Below, piece by piece: positions 46,292-56,029 of a stretch of DNA of 64,000 nucleotides. The notes beneath the pieces were generated by a model. It was not told where the DNA came from and did no database searches. It saw only the letters and a list, made by a program, of their open reading frames with translations. Made by a program: the position numbers and the translations under genes. The DNA is taken from contig NZ_CP041352.1 of the NCBI RefSeq assembly GCF_009746125.1, positions 2,402,436 through 2,466,435 on the forward strand, given 5' to 3'. How positions within the stretch are numbered: the stretch's first letter is position 1; the number at the start of each line of letters is the position of its first letter. Source of the DNA: Casimicrobium huifangae (GTDB lineage: Bacteria > Pseudomonadota > Gammaproteobacteria > Burkholderiales > Casimicrobiaceae).

Positions 46292-46550
46292 TTGATTTCC
46301 TCCGCTCGCAGGCAAGCGCCTGACCTCAAACGTTCATGAATTCCGGGAAGCCCCGACGATAGCAGGGTTTAGAACACAAGTCATGACGTTGTGATTTATG
46401 CGGCGCATCGCGCGATCCGCTGCGGCATGAGCACAACAGCGGCGGCAACGCAGCCGCGAGCGGTAGAAATTTGCGTGATTGCGCGCCCGCGCGCCGTCAG
46501 GCAACAAGTGGCGGCGCAGACCTCTCTTCCCGCGCGGCGGCGGATGGCGA

Positions 46551-47654
46551 CTACACGGTCAGACGCGCCTCGTCGGGCGGGAACGCAAGGTGAACTTCCT
46601 CGCCCACCGGTAGCGCCAGTTTTTCGTGCGGCAGAAACACGAAGAGCTCGCCTGCAGATGTGTCTGCAACCACCTCAACACCCTTGCCGATGAAGGAAGA
46701 CTTGCGGATTACTGCCGACAGCGAAGGCTGTGCCGCAGCGTCTTTGGTGATCGTAAACACGTCGGGCCGCAATGCCACGGTAGCGGCACCGACGGCAGCT
46801 GCTGCACCGGCGTCGGCAGCCATCTCAAAGCGCGCGTCACCCAGTTCGATGGAGGCCCGGCCGTTGGCCACGGTGGTTACCGTCGCGGGCAGCACATTCG
46901 CCTCGGACAGGAAATCGGCCACGAACGAAGTACGCGGTGCGAAGAACAGCTGGCCCGGCGTCCCCATTTCGGTGATCACACCCTTGCCCATCACGATGAT
47001 CTGGTCGGACACCGCCATCGCCTCTTCGCGGTCGTGAGTCACATACACGCAGGTGAGCTTGAGGCGTTGCTGCAACTCGCGGATTTCCTCGCGTACGTGC
47101 CGTCGCAGCTTGGTGTCGAGGTTGGAGAGCGGTTCGTCAAACAGCAGCACCGCCGGCTCCAATACCAGCGCGCGGGCAATGGCGACGCGCTGCTGCTGGC
47201 CGCCCGAGAGCTCCGACGGCAGGCGGCGCTCGAAACCGGTCAGGCCGAGCAGCTTGATGGCCTCGTTGGCGCGGGCCTCAGCATCCGGTTTTTTCATCTT
47301 CTGCACGGTGAGGCCGTAGCAGACGTTCTCCATCACGCTCATGTGCGGAAACAGCGCATAGCTCTGGAACACCAGCGACACGTTGCGCTGCGCCGCAGAT
47401 TGCGAAGTCACGTCCTTGCCGCCCAGCAGGATCTGGCCACCGGTCGGCAACTCAAGCCCGGCAATCATGCGCAGGATGGTCGTCTTGCCGCAACCAGACG
47501 GCCCCAGCATGGTCACCAGATCGCCGTCCTCAACGCGGAACGACACGCCTTTGACGGCCGGCTCGCCGGTGCCGTAGTCCTTGATCACGTTGATGAACTC
47601 AAGGGTGCCTTTGGTGGCCGGTGGCAGCGCGATTTTTTCGTTGTTTGCAGTCAT
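46551..47654 (-). CDS. ABC transporter ATP-binding protein (FbpC/PotA-like)
   Basis: 367 residues. All ATPase motifs are intact: Walker A GPSGCGKTT (51-59), Q-loop FQSY, signature LSGGQQQR (149-156), Walker B VLLFDEPLSNLD (169-180) and switch His207 in VTHDRE. The C-terminal TOBE-type domain (from about 240) matches importers for ferric iron, polyamines or 2-aminoethylphosphonate. It follows the permease gene by 43 nt and is the last gene of the PhnD-like/permease/ATPase operon. Membrane-associated at the cytosolic face. Confidence 0.92.
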   Translation of the reverse strand: MTANNEKIALPPATKGTLEFINVIKDYGTGEPAVKGVSFRVEDGDLVTMLGPSGCGKTTILRMIAGLELPTGGQILLGGKDVTSQSAAQRNVSLVFQSYALFPHMSVMENVCYGLTVQKMKKPDAEARANEAIKLLGLTGFERRLPSELSGGQQQRVAIARALVLEPAVLLFDEPLSNLDTKLRRHVREEIRELQQRLKLTCVYVTHDREEAMAVSDQIIVMGKGVITEMGTPGQLFFAPRTSFVADFLSEANVLPATVTTVANGRASIELGDARFEMAADAGAAAAVGAATVALRPDVFTITKDAAAQPSLSAVIRKSSFIGKGVEVVADTSAGELFVFLPHEKLALPVGEEVHLAFPPDEARLTV

Positions 47655-47697
47655 GATCTATTCCGGAATTCGACAGGTTCTGATCGGTGCAGGAGCG

Positions 47698-49938
47698 CTA
47701 TCCGCCCACCGCGACGGGCGCGATAGGCGCGCCGGGATGGGCTGCCGTGCGGCGCCCGAGTTTGCGTGAGCCCACGACCCACTGCACCAGCATGATGGCG
47801 GTCACCATGATCAGGATCAGCACCGCACAGTACGCAATCGCCACCCCGTAGTCACCGTTCACGACGCGACCGATGATGTAGGTGGTCGCCACTTCGGTAT
47901 CGCCCGAGACCAGGAACACGATGGCGCTGACCGTGGTCATCGAGCGCACGAAGCCGTAGATCAGTGCCCCGATCACCGCTGGTTTGAGCAGCGGCATCAG
48001 GACACGTTTGAAGGTCGTCGCTCCGTTCGCTCCTAGCGTGGTACTCGCCTCGTCCAGTGACTTGTCGAGTTGCGACAGCGCTGCGATGCCGCCACGCACA
48101 CCCACTGGCAGATTGCGGAACACAAAGCAAAGCACAATGATCAGACCGGTCCCGGTGATCTCGATCGGCGGTACGTTAAAGGCGAAGATGTAGGCAACGC
48201 CGATCACCGTGCCGGGGATCGCAAACGAAAGCAGTGTCAGGAACTCGAAGGCGCGCTGCCCCTTGAACGTGGTGCGTGCAATCAGGTAAGCCGACAGGAT
48301 GCCGATGATCGCCGTAATCGGCGCCGCCGCCAGCGAGAACTGCAGGGTGTTGATCAGCGAGTGCCACGCCGCGCCGGTGAACAGCCAGCCATTCGGCCCA
48401 TGATCGATCGAGAAGGCCTTCACGAAGTGATCCAGCGTGAACGTGTGGTCGCGGCCCCAGACCTTGACGAAGGCGCCGAAAATGCTCATGCCATAGAGCA
48501 CCACCGTCAGTGCCAGCCACGGCACGCCAACGCCAATCGCCGTGCGCCGCACGCCGTCCGGCAACGGGCTCGGCAGGCCAGTGTCGCCCTTGCCGGACAC
48601 CGTCACGAAACTCTTCCTCGCCGTCGCCTTGCGTTGCAGCCAGAAGGCGAACAGCGCAAAGGCCAGCAGGATCATTGAGTACACCGCCGCTTTGCCCTGA
48701 TCGAGTTGCGCACCCACAATGGCAAAGTAGATCTCGGTCGCCATCACGCCGAAATTGCCGCCGAGCACCACCGGATTGCCGAAATCGGCAATGGATTCGA
48801 TGAAACCCACCAGGAAGGCGTTGGCGAGACCCGGCGCCATCAGTGGCAGCGTCACGGTGCGGAAAGTCTGCCAGCGTGATGCGTGCAGCGACTGGCTTGC
48901 CTCCTCCAGCGTCGGGCTGACGCCTTCGACAACACCGATCAGCACCAGAAAGGCCACCGGTGTAAACGCGAACAACTGCGCCAGCAATACGCCGGGCAGG
49001 CCGTAGATCCAGCGCGTCTGCGGAATATTGAAAGCCCACTCGAGGAACTGGTTGACAACCCCCGAGCGGCCGAACAGCATGATCAGCGACAACCCCACCA
49101 CGAACGGCGGTGTGATGATCGGCAGCACGGTCAGCAGGCGCAGCACTTTTTTGCCGCGGAAGTTGGAGCGGGTCACGATCAGCGCCAGCATCAGACCGAG
49201 GAAGGTCGTGCCCGCCGCACAAAGCAGCGCCAGCCAGAGCGTGTTCCACGCGACCCCGCAGCCGCTGCCGCCCCACAGGCACGCCAATGTCAGATTCCAG
49301 AGCTTTGGCTGGTCAAATCGCTCCCAGAGTGCAGCCAGCGACAGTGCGCGATCCTGGTCGACGAAGCCTTCGTAGAGGACGCGCGCCACCGGGAAGAACA
49401 CAAACATCACCACCAGTACCACGATGCAGAGCAACGCCGATGCCACAAAGCGATCGCCACGGAAATAGCCCATCGAGGCAATGCCATCGGCGCAGATCAG
49501 CACGAAGCCGAACGCGACCAGCAGCGCACCGGCGCCCATGCCGAATTGCCCCCCGGCAATCGGCGGGAACAACGCCGACAACAGTTCGAAACCGTAGCCG
49601 CGCGGTCCGATGGCAAAGCCCTGCGCGATCACGTAGAGCCCACCGGCGGCGCCGACGATCATCAGTGCCCGCGCCCACGAGCGCAGCGCGCCCTCCGCCG
49701 CCGTGGCCGCGTTCACTGGACGCGCGTAGAGGCCCACTGTCGCCAGCAGCAGTGCCGGCAGGGCGATCAGCCAGACCTTGCCGTAGCTGGCGATCTGCCA
49801 GAGTGCAGGCGACTGATCCTTGCTGCCGAAGTGACGCAACCACTTGAACGCGAAAAAGCTGTCCTGCAGTGCGTACCACGGCACGAGCGTCAGCCCCGCT
49901 GCAACCAGCAGCAAGGCGATGATGCGGTAACCCGTCAT
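47698..49938 (-). CDS. ABC transporter permease, two-domain Fbp type with N-terminal membrane extension
   Basis: 746 residues. Two BPD transport domains are fused, as in FbpB: the first around 240-440 (LITPPFVVGLSLIMLFGRSG; EEA-like loop in GVSPTLEEASQSLHASRW) and the second around 540-720 (EASTTLGANGATTFKRVLMP). About 190 extra N-terminal residues add four or five spans (MTGYRIIALLLVAAGLTL...), longer than usual FbpB of about 500-560 residues. Likely an importer subunit for iron or an organophosphonate. It is between the PhnD-like gene (95 nt) and the ATPase gene. Confidence 0.9.
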   Translation of the reverse strand: MTGYRIIALLLVAAGLTLVPWYALQDSFFAFKWLRHFGSKDQSPALWQIASYGKVWLIALPALLLATVGLYARPVNAATAAEGALRSWARALMIVGAAGGLYVIAQGFAIGPRGYGFELLSALFPPIAGGQFGMGAGALLVAFGFVLICADGIASMGYFRGDRFVASALLCIVVLVVMFVFFPVARVLYEGFVDQDRALSLAALWERFDQPKLWNLTLACLWGGSGCGVAWNTLWLALLCAAGTTFLGLMLALIVTRSNFRGKKVLRLLTVLPIITPPFVVGLSLIMLFGRSGVVNQFLEWAFNIPQTRWIYGLPGVLLAQLFAFTPVAFLVLIGVVEGVSPTLEEASQSLHASRWQTFRTVTLPLMAPGLANAFLVGFIESIADFGNPVVLGGNFGVMATEIYFAIVGAQLDQGKAAVYSMILLAFALFAFWLQRKATARKSFVTVSGKGDTGLPSPLPDGVRRTAIGVGVPWLALTVVLYGMSIFGAFVKVWGRDHTFTLDHFVKAFSIDHGPNGWLFTGAAWHSLINTLQFSLAAAPITAIIGILSAYLIARTTFKGQRAFEFLTLLSFAIPGTVIGVAYIFAFNVPPIEITGTGLIIVLCFVFRNLPVGVRGGIAALSQLDKSLDEASTTLGANGATTFKRVLMPLLKPAVIGALIYGFVRSMTTVSAIVFLVSGDTEVATTYIIGRVVNGDYGVAIAYCAVLILIMVTAIMLVQWVVGSRKLGRRTAAHPGAPIAPVAVGG

Positions 49939-50033
49939 TAAATATTCCCCCGTTCCGAATCAAAACTAGTCTATCTGTATTTCCGTGCGTGTGAGGCACG
50001 GTCGTCCACTACGCCATGTGATGCGTGTCTCGC

Positions 50034-51143
50034 TCATCTGCTCTGCATGCGCAGGGCCGTCTCGAGCCGGACAGCGCGTTGCACCACTTCCTGATGCCGC
50101 TCGCCCCGGCGGTCAAGCGAGAGCGCAGGGTCGCGATCAATCTGGGTGCGCGCGTTGAACATCTCGATATCGGCAATCAACAGCAATTGCCGGTTGGACG
50201 ACGCGCGAAACCGCTTCAAATTATTGATCTTGACCAGATTGTTCTGTTCAACTTCGGTCGCGCCGTAGCGGACAAAAAAGTCGCGCAGGCGCTGCTTCTG
50301 CGAGTCCGGCAACGACAGGCGCCACAGCAGTGGACTTTCCGGAATTTCCGCCGATTGCCAGAGTACGCGCAGCTGGGCATGCTCGTCGGGGAAGCGCTTT
50401 TGCATGGCGGCCAGCTCGGAATCATTGCAGACACCAGCGTCCACCTCACGACGGGCCACGCGCAACGCGTTTTCGAGGTGATTGCCGGACACCGTTCGCG
50501 CGAAGAGTTGCTCCGGTATCACCTTGTTGCGGGCAAACACGTAATAGTTGGGCACCACATAGCCAGACGTTGACTTCGGATCGCCCATTGCAAAGCTGAG
50601 GCGGCGTTTGCGTTCGAGCAATTCATCGAGCGTCTTGAGCGGGCTGTCCCGATGCGTCACGATGACTGACCGGTAGCCGGTACCGCCGTCCCAGCGGACC
50701 ATTGACGCAAACACTTCCGCAGCGCCGGCTTCCACCACCTCCAATGCAGGTGCATTGCCCAGCCATGCGATGTCTGCCCGGCGTTGCAGCATATCGTCGA
50801 CCACATCACGCTGCGACTTGCCAACGCGCAGCTCAACCGGCTGCTCCATGACGCGCGAGAGATCCCGGAGAAACGGTGTCCAGTCCTCCACCGTGCGCTC
50901 AACGCCTCGCGGCGCTATCAGCGACACCACCAGCGGTGTCTTGCCGGCATACCGCGCGCTGCCCTCAATCAGCGTTGCGCTGCTCGCCACGCTCACGCCG
51001 GGCTGCGAGCCGGACAGCAATGCCATCAACACGGTCAGTGCCAAACGTTGCCAGCGGTCGGCCAGCCCGTAGCGCGCGCGCTTCGCGTCGCCAAACGGCC
51101 AATTGGCACATCGGCACGCAGCCTGATTCCCAGTCCAGCCCAT
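50034..51143 (-). CDS. PhnD-like phosphate/phosphite/phosphonate-type binding protein
   Basis: 369 residues. AAGGAGGAGG lies directly before ATG 51143. A basic n-region and hydrophobic segment (RLALTVLMALLSGSQPGVSV) give export. The core matches PhnD-type proteins: PFLRDLSRVMEQPVELRVG, RRADIAWLGNAPALEVVE, MGDPKSTSGYVVPNYY and DAGVCNDSELAAM. It should deliver its ligand to the permease encoded just downstream, though PhnD usually partners PhnC/PhnE rather than Fbp-type permeases. The ligand cannot be deduced. The C-terminal 50 residues (RTQIDRDPALSLDRRGERHQ) are extra and charged. Confidence 0.85.
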   Translation of the reverse strand: MGWTGNQAACRCANWPFGDAKRARYGLADRWQRLALTVLMALLSGSQPGVSVASSATLIEGSARYAGKTPLVVSLIAPRGVERTVEDWTPFLRDLSRVMEQPVELRVGKSQRDVVDDMLQRRADIAWLGNAPALEVVEAGAAEVFASMVRWDGGTGYRSVIVTHRDSPLKTLDELLERKRRLSFAMGDPKSTSGYVVPNYYVFARNKVIPEQLFARTVSGNHLENALRVARREVDAGVCNDSELAAMQKRFPDEHAQLRVLWQSAEIPESPLLWRLSLPDSQKQRLRDFFVRYGATEVEQNNLVKINNLKRFRASSNRQLLLIADIEMFNARTQIDRDPALSLDRRGERHQEVVQRAVRLETALRMQSR

Positions 51144-51229
51144 ACCTCCTCCTTCTCTTCTCGACTGACTGGTTCACGTTGTAGTCGCCGTAGTAATTGG
51201 TAGGATTTTCATGTAGCTTAAATACATTC

Positions 51230-51246
51230 CAACGCTGTCAGCGTTG
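51230..51246. repeat. Short palindrome in the divergent promoter region
   Basis: CAACGCTG-T-CAGCGTTG, 8-nt arms around one base, midway between the divergent PhnD-like and HD-GYP genes. It could be an operator for either; no regulator gene is adjacent. Confidence 0.35.
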
Positions 51247-51402
51247 CGGCGACGACACAGCACAACACGCGACCAGTCGCATCCAGCGACGTCGTGGCGC
51301 ACGTTGTCCGCCGTCCGCATCCATCAGAAATTTCGGAGCGGCGGCGCACCGTGGGTTCCGCCGCAGTGTTAAGCTGCCCGCAAAAATTCGCCGACACTAC
51401 GC

Positions 51403-52005
51403 ATGCTGCATTCGCATCCGGTTTTCGACGCTCTCCTCAGCGGCACCAAAGCGCTTTCAGTCGCGCTCGGCTTCCGTGATCAGGCAACGCAGCAACACGC
51501 GGACCGGGTGGTCGGTCTGTCACAGGCACTTGGACACGCATGCCAGTTGACGCTGGCGGAGCTGAGTCTGTTGCGCGTCGCCGCCACATTTCATGACGTC
51601 GGCAAGATCGGCATTCCCGATCGCATCCTGCACAAGCCCGGCCGGCTCGACAGCGACGAGCGCCAGCAGATGCAATTGCACTCCGAATTCGGCGAGCGCA
51701 TCGTCGCCGCCAGCGAGCTCGATGGCGCCGACAGCGCCGCGCGAATCATTCGTCATCATCATGAGCACTTCGACGGACGCGGCTATCCGGATGGCATCGC
51801 TGGCGAATCGATTCCAATCTGCTCGCGCATCATCAGTGTCTGCGACAGCTACGACGCGATGGGCGCTGCGCGCACTTACCAGAACACGCGCAGCCACCGC
51901 GACATCATGGCGATTCTCGCGGAAGAAAGCGGCAGCAAGCATGATCCGGCGGTCGTTCGCGCGTTCAGCGAGCTGATTGGCAGTAACCCATACCGCATCG
52001 CTTGA
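51403..52005 (+). CDS. HD-GYP domain phosphohydrolase
   Basis: 200 residues, a single-domain protein. Metal and catalytic motifs are complete: His32, HDVGK (64-68), IPDRIL (71-76), His93, HHHEH (118-122) and GRGYPDG (125-131). HD-GYP proteins hydrolyse cyclic di-GMP (some, 3'3'-cGAMP). No receiver, PAS or membrane segment is present, so regulation must be by partner or expression. It is followed by the Nudix gene 43 nt later on the same strand. Confidence 0.92.
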   Translation: MLHSHPVFDALLSGTKALSVALGFRDQATQQHADRVVGLSQALGHACQLTLAELSLLRVAATFHDVGKIGIPDRILHKPGRLDSDERQQMQLHSEFGERIVAASELDGADSAARIIRHHHEHFDGRGYPDGIAGESIPICSRIISVCDSYDAMGAARTYQNTRSHRDIMAILAEESGSKHDPAVVRAFSELIGSNPYRIA

Positions 52006-52048
52006 ACCACACCACCATGCCAATGCGCATTGACGTGGCCGGTCACCC

Positions 52049-52594
52049 ATGAAGCGCTGGCAACGTCTGGCGTCAACACCGCTGCTGGATGACCGCTGGA
52101 TGAAGCTCCGCGCGGATCGCTGCCAGCTTGCCAGCGGCGTCGTGCTCGACCCGTACTACGTCATGGAGGAAGCCGAGTGGGTGCACGTGGTGCCAGTCCT
52201 GAACGATGGTCGCCTGCTGCTGGTGCAGCAATATCGCTACGCCGCCGATGTGCTCTGCCACGAGTTCCCGGGCGGCGTCGTCGATGCTGGCGAAACACCT
52301 GCGCAGGCGGCCATTCGGGAGCTGCGCGAAGAAACCGGCTACACCGCTGGGCAATGGCTTCCCGTCGGTAGCTACTTCGCCAACCCGGCACGACAAACAA
52401 ACCGTGTGCACGTATTCGTCGCTACCGGGTTACTGCAGACCGGCCCGCAAGCGCTGGACGCGGGAGAAGAAATTACTTGCGCGACGGCTACACGGGCAGA
52501 ACTCGACGCCATGATCGCCGACGGGCGCTTTTCACAGGGGCTGCACATTGCGTCGCTGTGGCTCGCACAGTCGCACCTGACGGACGCGGATTGA
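52049..52594 (+). CDS. Nudix hydrolase (ADP-ribose pyrophosphatase-like)
   Basis: 181 residues. The Nudix box is exact: G76-VVDAGE-TPAQAAIRELREETGY (76-98). The upstream VVPVLNDGRLLLVQQYRYAA and downstream SYFANPARQTNRVHVFVATG agree with ADP-sugar pyrophosphatases, which cut ADP-ribose to AMP and ribose 5-phosphate. Substrate assignment is by family likeness only. Probably cotranscribed with the HD-GYP gene. Confidence 0.9.
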   Translation: MKRWQRLASTPLLDDRWMKLRADRCQLASGVVLDPYYVMEEAEWVHVVPVLNDGRLLLVQQYRYAADVLCHEFPGGVVDAGETPAQAAIRELREETGYTAGQWLPVGSYFANPARQTNRVHVFVATGLLQTGPQALDAGEEITCATATRAELDAMIADGRFSQGLHIASLWLAQSHLTDAD

Positions 52595-52683
52595 CGCGGC
52601 GCAGGCAGCGTAAACATGCGTCAGCGGCTACAACTCTTTCGCCAAACGCCCATTCAAATTAGGCTCAGAGCAGGTTTTGCCGT

Positions 52684-52701
52684 AAGTCGACTTTGCAGAA
52701 A
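52684..52701 (+). repeat. Copy 4 of intergenic motif AGTCGACTT-N2-3-GC[CA][AG]AAA
   Basis: Reads AAGTCGACTTTGCAGAAA, with the spacer one nucleotide shorter than in the other copies. It lies in the convergent gap between the Nudix and haloperoxidase genes. Confidence 0.45.
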
Positions 52702-52763
52702 TCCCACCGTTCAGCCCAGAACCAACAAGGCTTCCGCTAAATAGCTGTATCTGCCCGCTGGCC

Positions 52764-54308
52764 TCACACCACGACACGCTCACCGGCAAAACTGGTGAAT
52801 TCGAAGCTCTTCAGCCAGCCCTGCTGAGCTTCGACCGACTTCGCCTTCTCGGCACGCAGCCACGCAGTGGCAACGCTTTCGCCCAGTAGCAGCCCCTGCC
52901 AGGCGTCGCTGCGCCAGTGGATGCCGGCGAAATTGCGGCCCATCGCCACCGCTGTCGCCAGCTTGTTCAGCTCGGCACCGACCGTCGGCGCTGGCAGATT
53001 GGCGTCGAAGCTCTGCCAGTCCTTGCCGTCGCGCGTCGGCTGCAGCGGGAAACGCAGTTTGCGCTTCTCATCGAACAGCGCCTTCAGTACCGTCACGCAG
53101 GCGCCAGCGACGGTGGCGTGCCCCGACGGGTACGCCGGGTGCGGCGGGCAACCCTCGGGATATGCCTGCGGCAGCAGGGCCGATCCGTACTTGCTGCGCA
53201 CCCGCTTCACCGCTTCGGAGTTCACAATCAGCGGATGCACGCCGGTGTTCTCGCCACGCACCGCGCGATCCACCAGCGCCCCGTATTCCTCGGGCCGCAG
53301 CGCACGGTGGCGCAGCCATTTCTCCTGCCAGCAGGCCTTGAACGCCAGATCGCACACCACGCCCATCGCGTTCTGCGCGTAGCCCGATCCGAATTGCACG
53401 AAGCCATTCATGGTGCGCGACGTTTTGTACGGATTGCTGGTCGGCCACGCCTCACGCGGCCGGTGCGGGTTGGCAAGCAGGATTGCCGCCGCGTTGATCG
53501 CGGCCTGATTGCAGAAATCCCAGTGCACATACTCTGACACATCGCGACCGGAGCGCAGGTAATACAAATCGGCGTAGTGATTCATGATGCCGGGCGGCCA
53601 TTCGCCGTTGGCCACCTTGAGGTATTCGTCCCACCGGGTCATGAAATCGGCGCCGCGAAAGGCCACCCGGTACTGCTGCCACTGGTTCTGCGCACCATAG
53701 GGCACCGGCATCCAGAGAAACTGCGAAATCCAGTGACCCTCGGTCTCTCCCGGCATACCCAGTCGGAACAGCGTCTGCGGCGTCGCGCTGGCGTTGAGTT
53801 TGGTCTGCCGCAACTCGGCAACGGCCTCGCGCACCAGGCTGTTGCGCTCATAGTCCCAAAGCGGCACGTCGCGCAGCAAAGCCATCCAGTAGAGTTCAAG
53901 CGCCTCTTCCGCCAGCCGCTCGGAACCCAGCGCCGGAAACGCAGGCAGCTTGATGACCTGGGCGGCAATCGGCTCCTTGTCCCAGACGTAAGCCGCCAGC
54001 GGGTTGACCAGCCGGATCTCGTTTTCGACGGGCAGGCGCTCCCAGTCGGCGATACGGCCGCTCGCCGTCGCCCCTTCAAAAGCGTCCATCGCAGCGGCAG
54101 CCACGTTGCCACTGGCGTCGTGTTTCAGCGTCTTGCAGAAGGAGGCAGAACCAGCCGCTCGGGCGGTCGCCGCCGCACCTTGCGTCGCCGCGACGGTGGA
54201 CGTATTGATCACACCGCCAGCAGTCAGGCCTGCAGCAGCGCCCAGAGCCACGCGCAAAACCTCTCGACGGCCAATGCGCTGGGGTTGCTCTTTGTCATCA
54301 ATTGCCAT
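52764..54308 (-). CDS. Tat-exported vanadium-dependent haloperoxidase / PAP2-family protein
   Basis: 514 residues. A twin-arginine signal (GRREVLRVALGAAAGL, 13-28) marks export. The vanadate/phosphate pocket motifs are in order: Lys and RP in KWLRHRALRPEE (about 327-340), YPSGH (His397) and AVAMGRNFAGIHWRSDAW (about 452-469). Vanadium haloperoxidases and PAP2 acid phosphatases share this pocket, so activity could be either. The length and N-terminal helical part favour the haloperoxidase-like group. It is monocistronic and periplasmic. Confidence 0.85.
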   Translation of the reverse strand: MAIDDKEQPQRIGRREVLRVALGAAAGLTAGGVINTSTVAATQGAAATARAAGSASFCKTLKHDASGNVAAAAMDAFEGATASGRIADWERLPVENEIRLVNPLAAYVWDKEPIAAQVIKLPAFPALGSERLAEEALELYWMALLRDVPLWDYERNSLVREAVAELRQTKLNASATPQTLFRLGMPGETEGHWISQFLWMPVPYGAQNQWQQYRVAFRGADFMTRWDEYLKVANGEWPPGIMNHYADLYYLRSGRDVSEYVHWDFCNQAAINAAAILLANPHRPREAWPTSNPYKTSRTMNGFVQFGSGYAQNAMGVVCDLAFKACWQEKWLRHRALRPEEYGALVDRAVRGENTGVHPLIVNSEAVKRVRSKYGSALLPQAYPEGCPPHPAYPSGHATVAGACVTVLKALFDEKRKLRFPLQPTRDGKDWQSFDANLPAPTVGAELNKLATAVAMGRNFAGIHWRSDAWQGLLLGESVATAWLRAEKAKSVEAQQGWLKSFEFTSFAGERVVV

Positions 54309-54353
54309 GGTGGCTCCGGCCGCTAAAAGCTGCTGTTGCTGGATAGAGCGATT

Positions 54354-54599
54354 CTAGGATTGCCTGTCGCGTTCGGTACCTGGCAATTTACCGAGATACC
54401 CTCGCCACGAGACCCAAGCTGTTACCGTGGCCGGCAAGCCGACAACGAACACGTGGAACAGCCAGTCTGCCGAAGCATGCGAGCTGCCGGGCCGATACAG
54501 CAGATGACCGAGCCACACGAACAGCGTGCCACCGAGCAGAAGCGACAGTGCCAGCGCAATCAGCGCCCAGAGCATCACCATCAGCCACCGTGCATTCAT
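54354..54599 (-). CDS. Small two-span membrane protein
   Basis: 81 residues from ATG 54599, 4 nt after the aroA stop; a start at 54620 would overlap aroA. Two hydrophobic spans (MVMLWALIALALSLLLGGTL, about 7-26, and WLFHVFVVGLPATVTAWVSW, about 47-66). No family recognised. Close spacing suggests cotranscription with aroA. Confidence 0.65.
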   Translation of the reverse strand: MNARWLMVMLWALIALALSLLLGGTLFVWLGHLLYRPGSSHASADWLFHVFVVGLPATVTAWVSWRGYLGKLPGTERDRQS

Positions 54600-54603
54600 T
54601 GCG

Positions 54604-55926
54604 TCACGCCAATGTGGCAAACACGTCGAAGTAAGTCGGAAACGTCTTGTTCACGCATTTCGGATCGTTGATCCGCACCGGAACGCCGCGTGCCCCGAGG
54701 CTGGCCAGCGAGAAGCACATGGCGATGCGGTGATCGTCGTAGGTGTCGATGGCGGCATGCGCTGTCAGCGCTGGCGGAGGGGTGACCGCGATCCAGTCGG
54801 CGCCCTCCTCTACTTTCGCGCCCAGTTTGCGCAACTCGGTCGCCATCGCAGCGATACGGTCGGTCTCCTTGACCCGCCAGCTGCCGATATTGGTCAGCCG
54901 CGTCGTCCCCTCTGCGAACAGCGCGACGACGGCGAGCGTCATTGCAGCGTCGGGGATGTGGTTCATGTCGGCGTCGATGGCCTGCAGACGGCCACTGGCA
55001 GGTGCTTCGGCGATGATGGCATGGTCCTCGAAGCGGATTCGTGCGCCAAACCCGGCCAGGGCATCGGCAAAGCGCACATCGCCTTGCAGCGCATTGCGAC
55101 CGACGCCTTCCACCCGAACCGGACCACCGGCAATCGCGCCGGCGGCGAGGAAATAGGACGCCGACGAGGCATCGCCCTCGACCGCATAGGTACCGGGCGA
55201 GACGTAGCGTGCCGCGTCACCGCCGGGAACCGTGAACCGTTGCCAGCCCTCACGGACGACGGTGACGCCGAAACGCCGCATCATCGCCAGCGTGATTTCG
55301 ATGTACGGCTTCGAGATGAGCTCACCGACCACCTCAATGATTGCCGGCTGCCCGGTCCTCGCGGTGACCATCGGCAGCGCCATCAACAAACCGGTCAAAA
55401 ACTGCGATGAGGCGTCGCCGCGAATCGGAATCGGCCGCTCAATGGCAATCTGGCCACCGCCGATGGTCAGCGGAGGGAAGCCCGGATTGCCGGTGTAGTC
55501 GATTGCGGCGCCAATCTCGCGTAGCGCATCGACCAGATCGCCGATTGGCCGCTCGCGCATGCGCGGCACGCCATCAATGCGATAGTTTGCTTCCGACTGT
55601 GCAGCCAGCGCCAGCGTGGCGACAAGGCTGCGCGTGGCAGTGCCTGCGTTACCGACGAACAGGTCGGCGTTCATCGTCGTAAACACACCCGCACAGCCGT
55701 CAACGTCAATCTCGCCGTTCGCCGAAAGGGGGCTGCAGTTCACGCCAAGCTTCGCCAGCGCATCGCGCATCACGCGGGTGTCGTCAGAGTCCAGCAGCCC
55801 CGTTAGCCGTGTACGACCCTTTGCCAGCGCTGCCAGCAAGAGGGCGCGGTTGGAGATGCTTTTCGAGCCGGGCAACTGCACGGTGCCGCGGGCCAGCGGA
55901 CGCGGAGCGAGATCTAGGGATTCCAT
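54604..55926 (-). CDS. aroA: 3-phosphoshikimate 1-carboxyvinyltransferase (EPSP synthase)
   Basis: 440 residues. [20 protein letters not shown] (19-38) and the [13 protein letters not shown] segment are the two EPSP synthase signatures, followed by [17 protein letters not shown] and [19 protein letters not shown]. It joins PEP to shikimate 3-phosphate, the sixth step of the shikimate pathway. The central motif has GNAGTATR, with Ala after Gly as in class I enzymes. Separated from tyrA by 103 nt holding a 22-nt palindrome. Confidence 0.97.
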   Translation of the reverse strand: MESLDLAPRPLARGTVQLPGSKSISNRALLLAALAKGRTRLTGLLDSDDTRVMRDALAKLGVNCSPLSANGEIDVDGCAGVFTTMNADLFVGNAGTATRSLVATLALAAQSEANYRIDGVPRMRERPIGDLVDALREIGAAIDYTGNPGFPPLTIGGGQIAIERPIPIRGDASSQFLTGLLMALPMVTARTGQPAIIEVVGELISKPYIEITLAMMRRFGVTVVREGWQRFTVPGGDAARYVSPGTYAVEGDASSASYFLAAGAIAGGPVRVEGVGRNALQGDVRFADALAGFGARIRFEDHAIIAEAPASGRLQAIDADMNHIPDAAMTLAVVALFAEGTTRLTNIGSWRVKETDRIAAMATELRKLGAKVEEGADWIAVTPPPALTAHAAIDTYDDHRIAMCFSLASLGARGVPVRINDPKCVNKTFPTYFDVFATLA

Positions 55927-55980
55927 GATGCAGCCATTCTAGGTGCGGGCCTGGCGTGTAGTTTCGCGCGAGCTGTCGAG

Positions 55981-56002
55981 GCAAACGAGCAGGCTCGTTT
56001 GC
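55981..56002. repeat. Palindrome between tyrA and aroA
   Basis: GCAAACGAGC (55981-55990) and GCTCGTTTGC (55993-56002) with two bases between. As RNA it forms a hairpin with a small loop. No T-run follows on the minus strand, so it is not a terminator; a 5' UTR structure for aroA or an operator is possible. Confidence 0.5.
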
Positions 56003-56029
56003 TTCTCCAGAAAAAAGTGCGTTCGCGCC

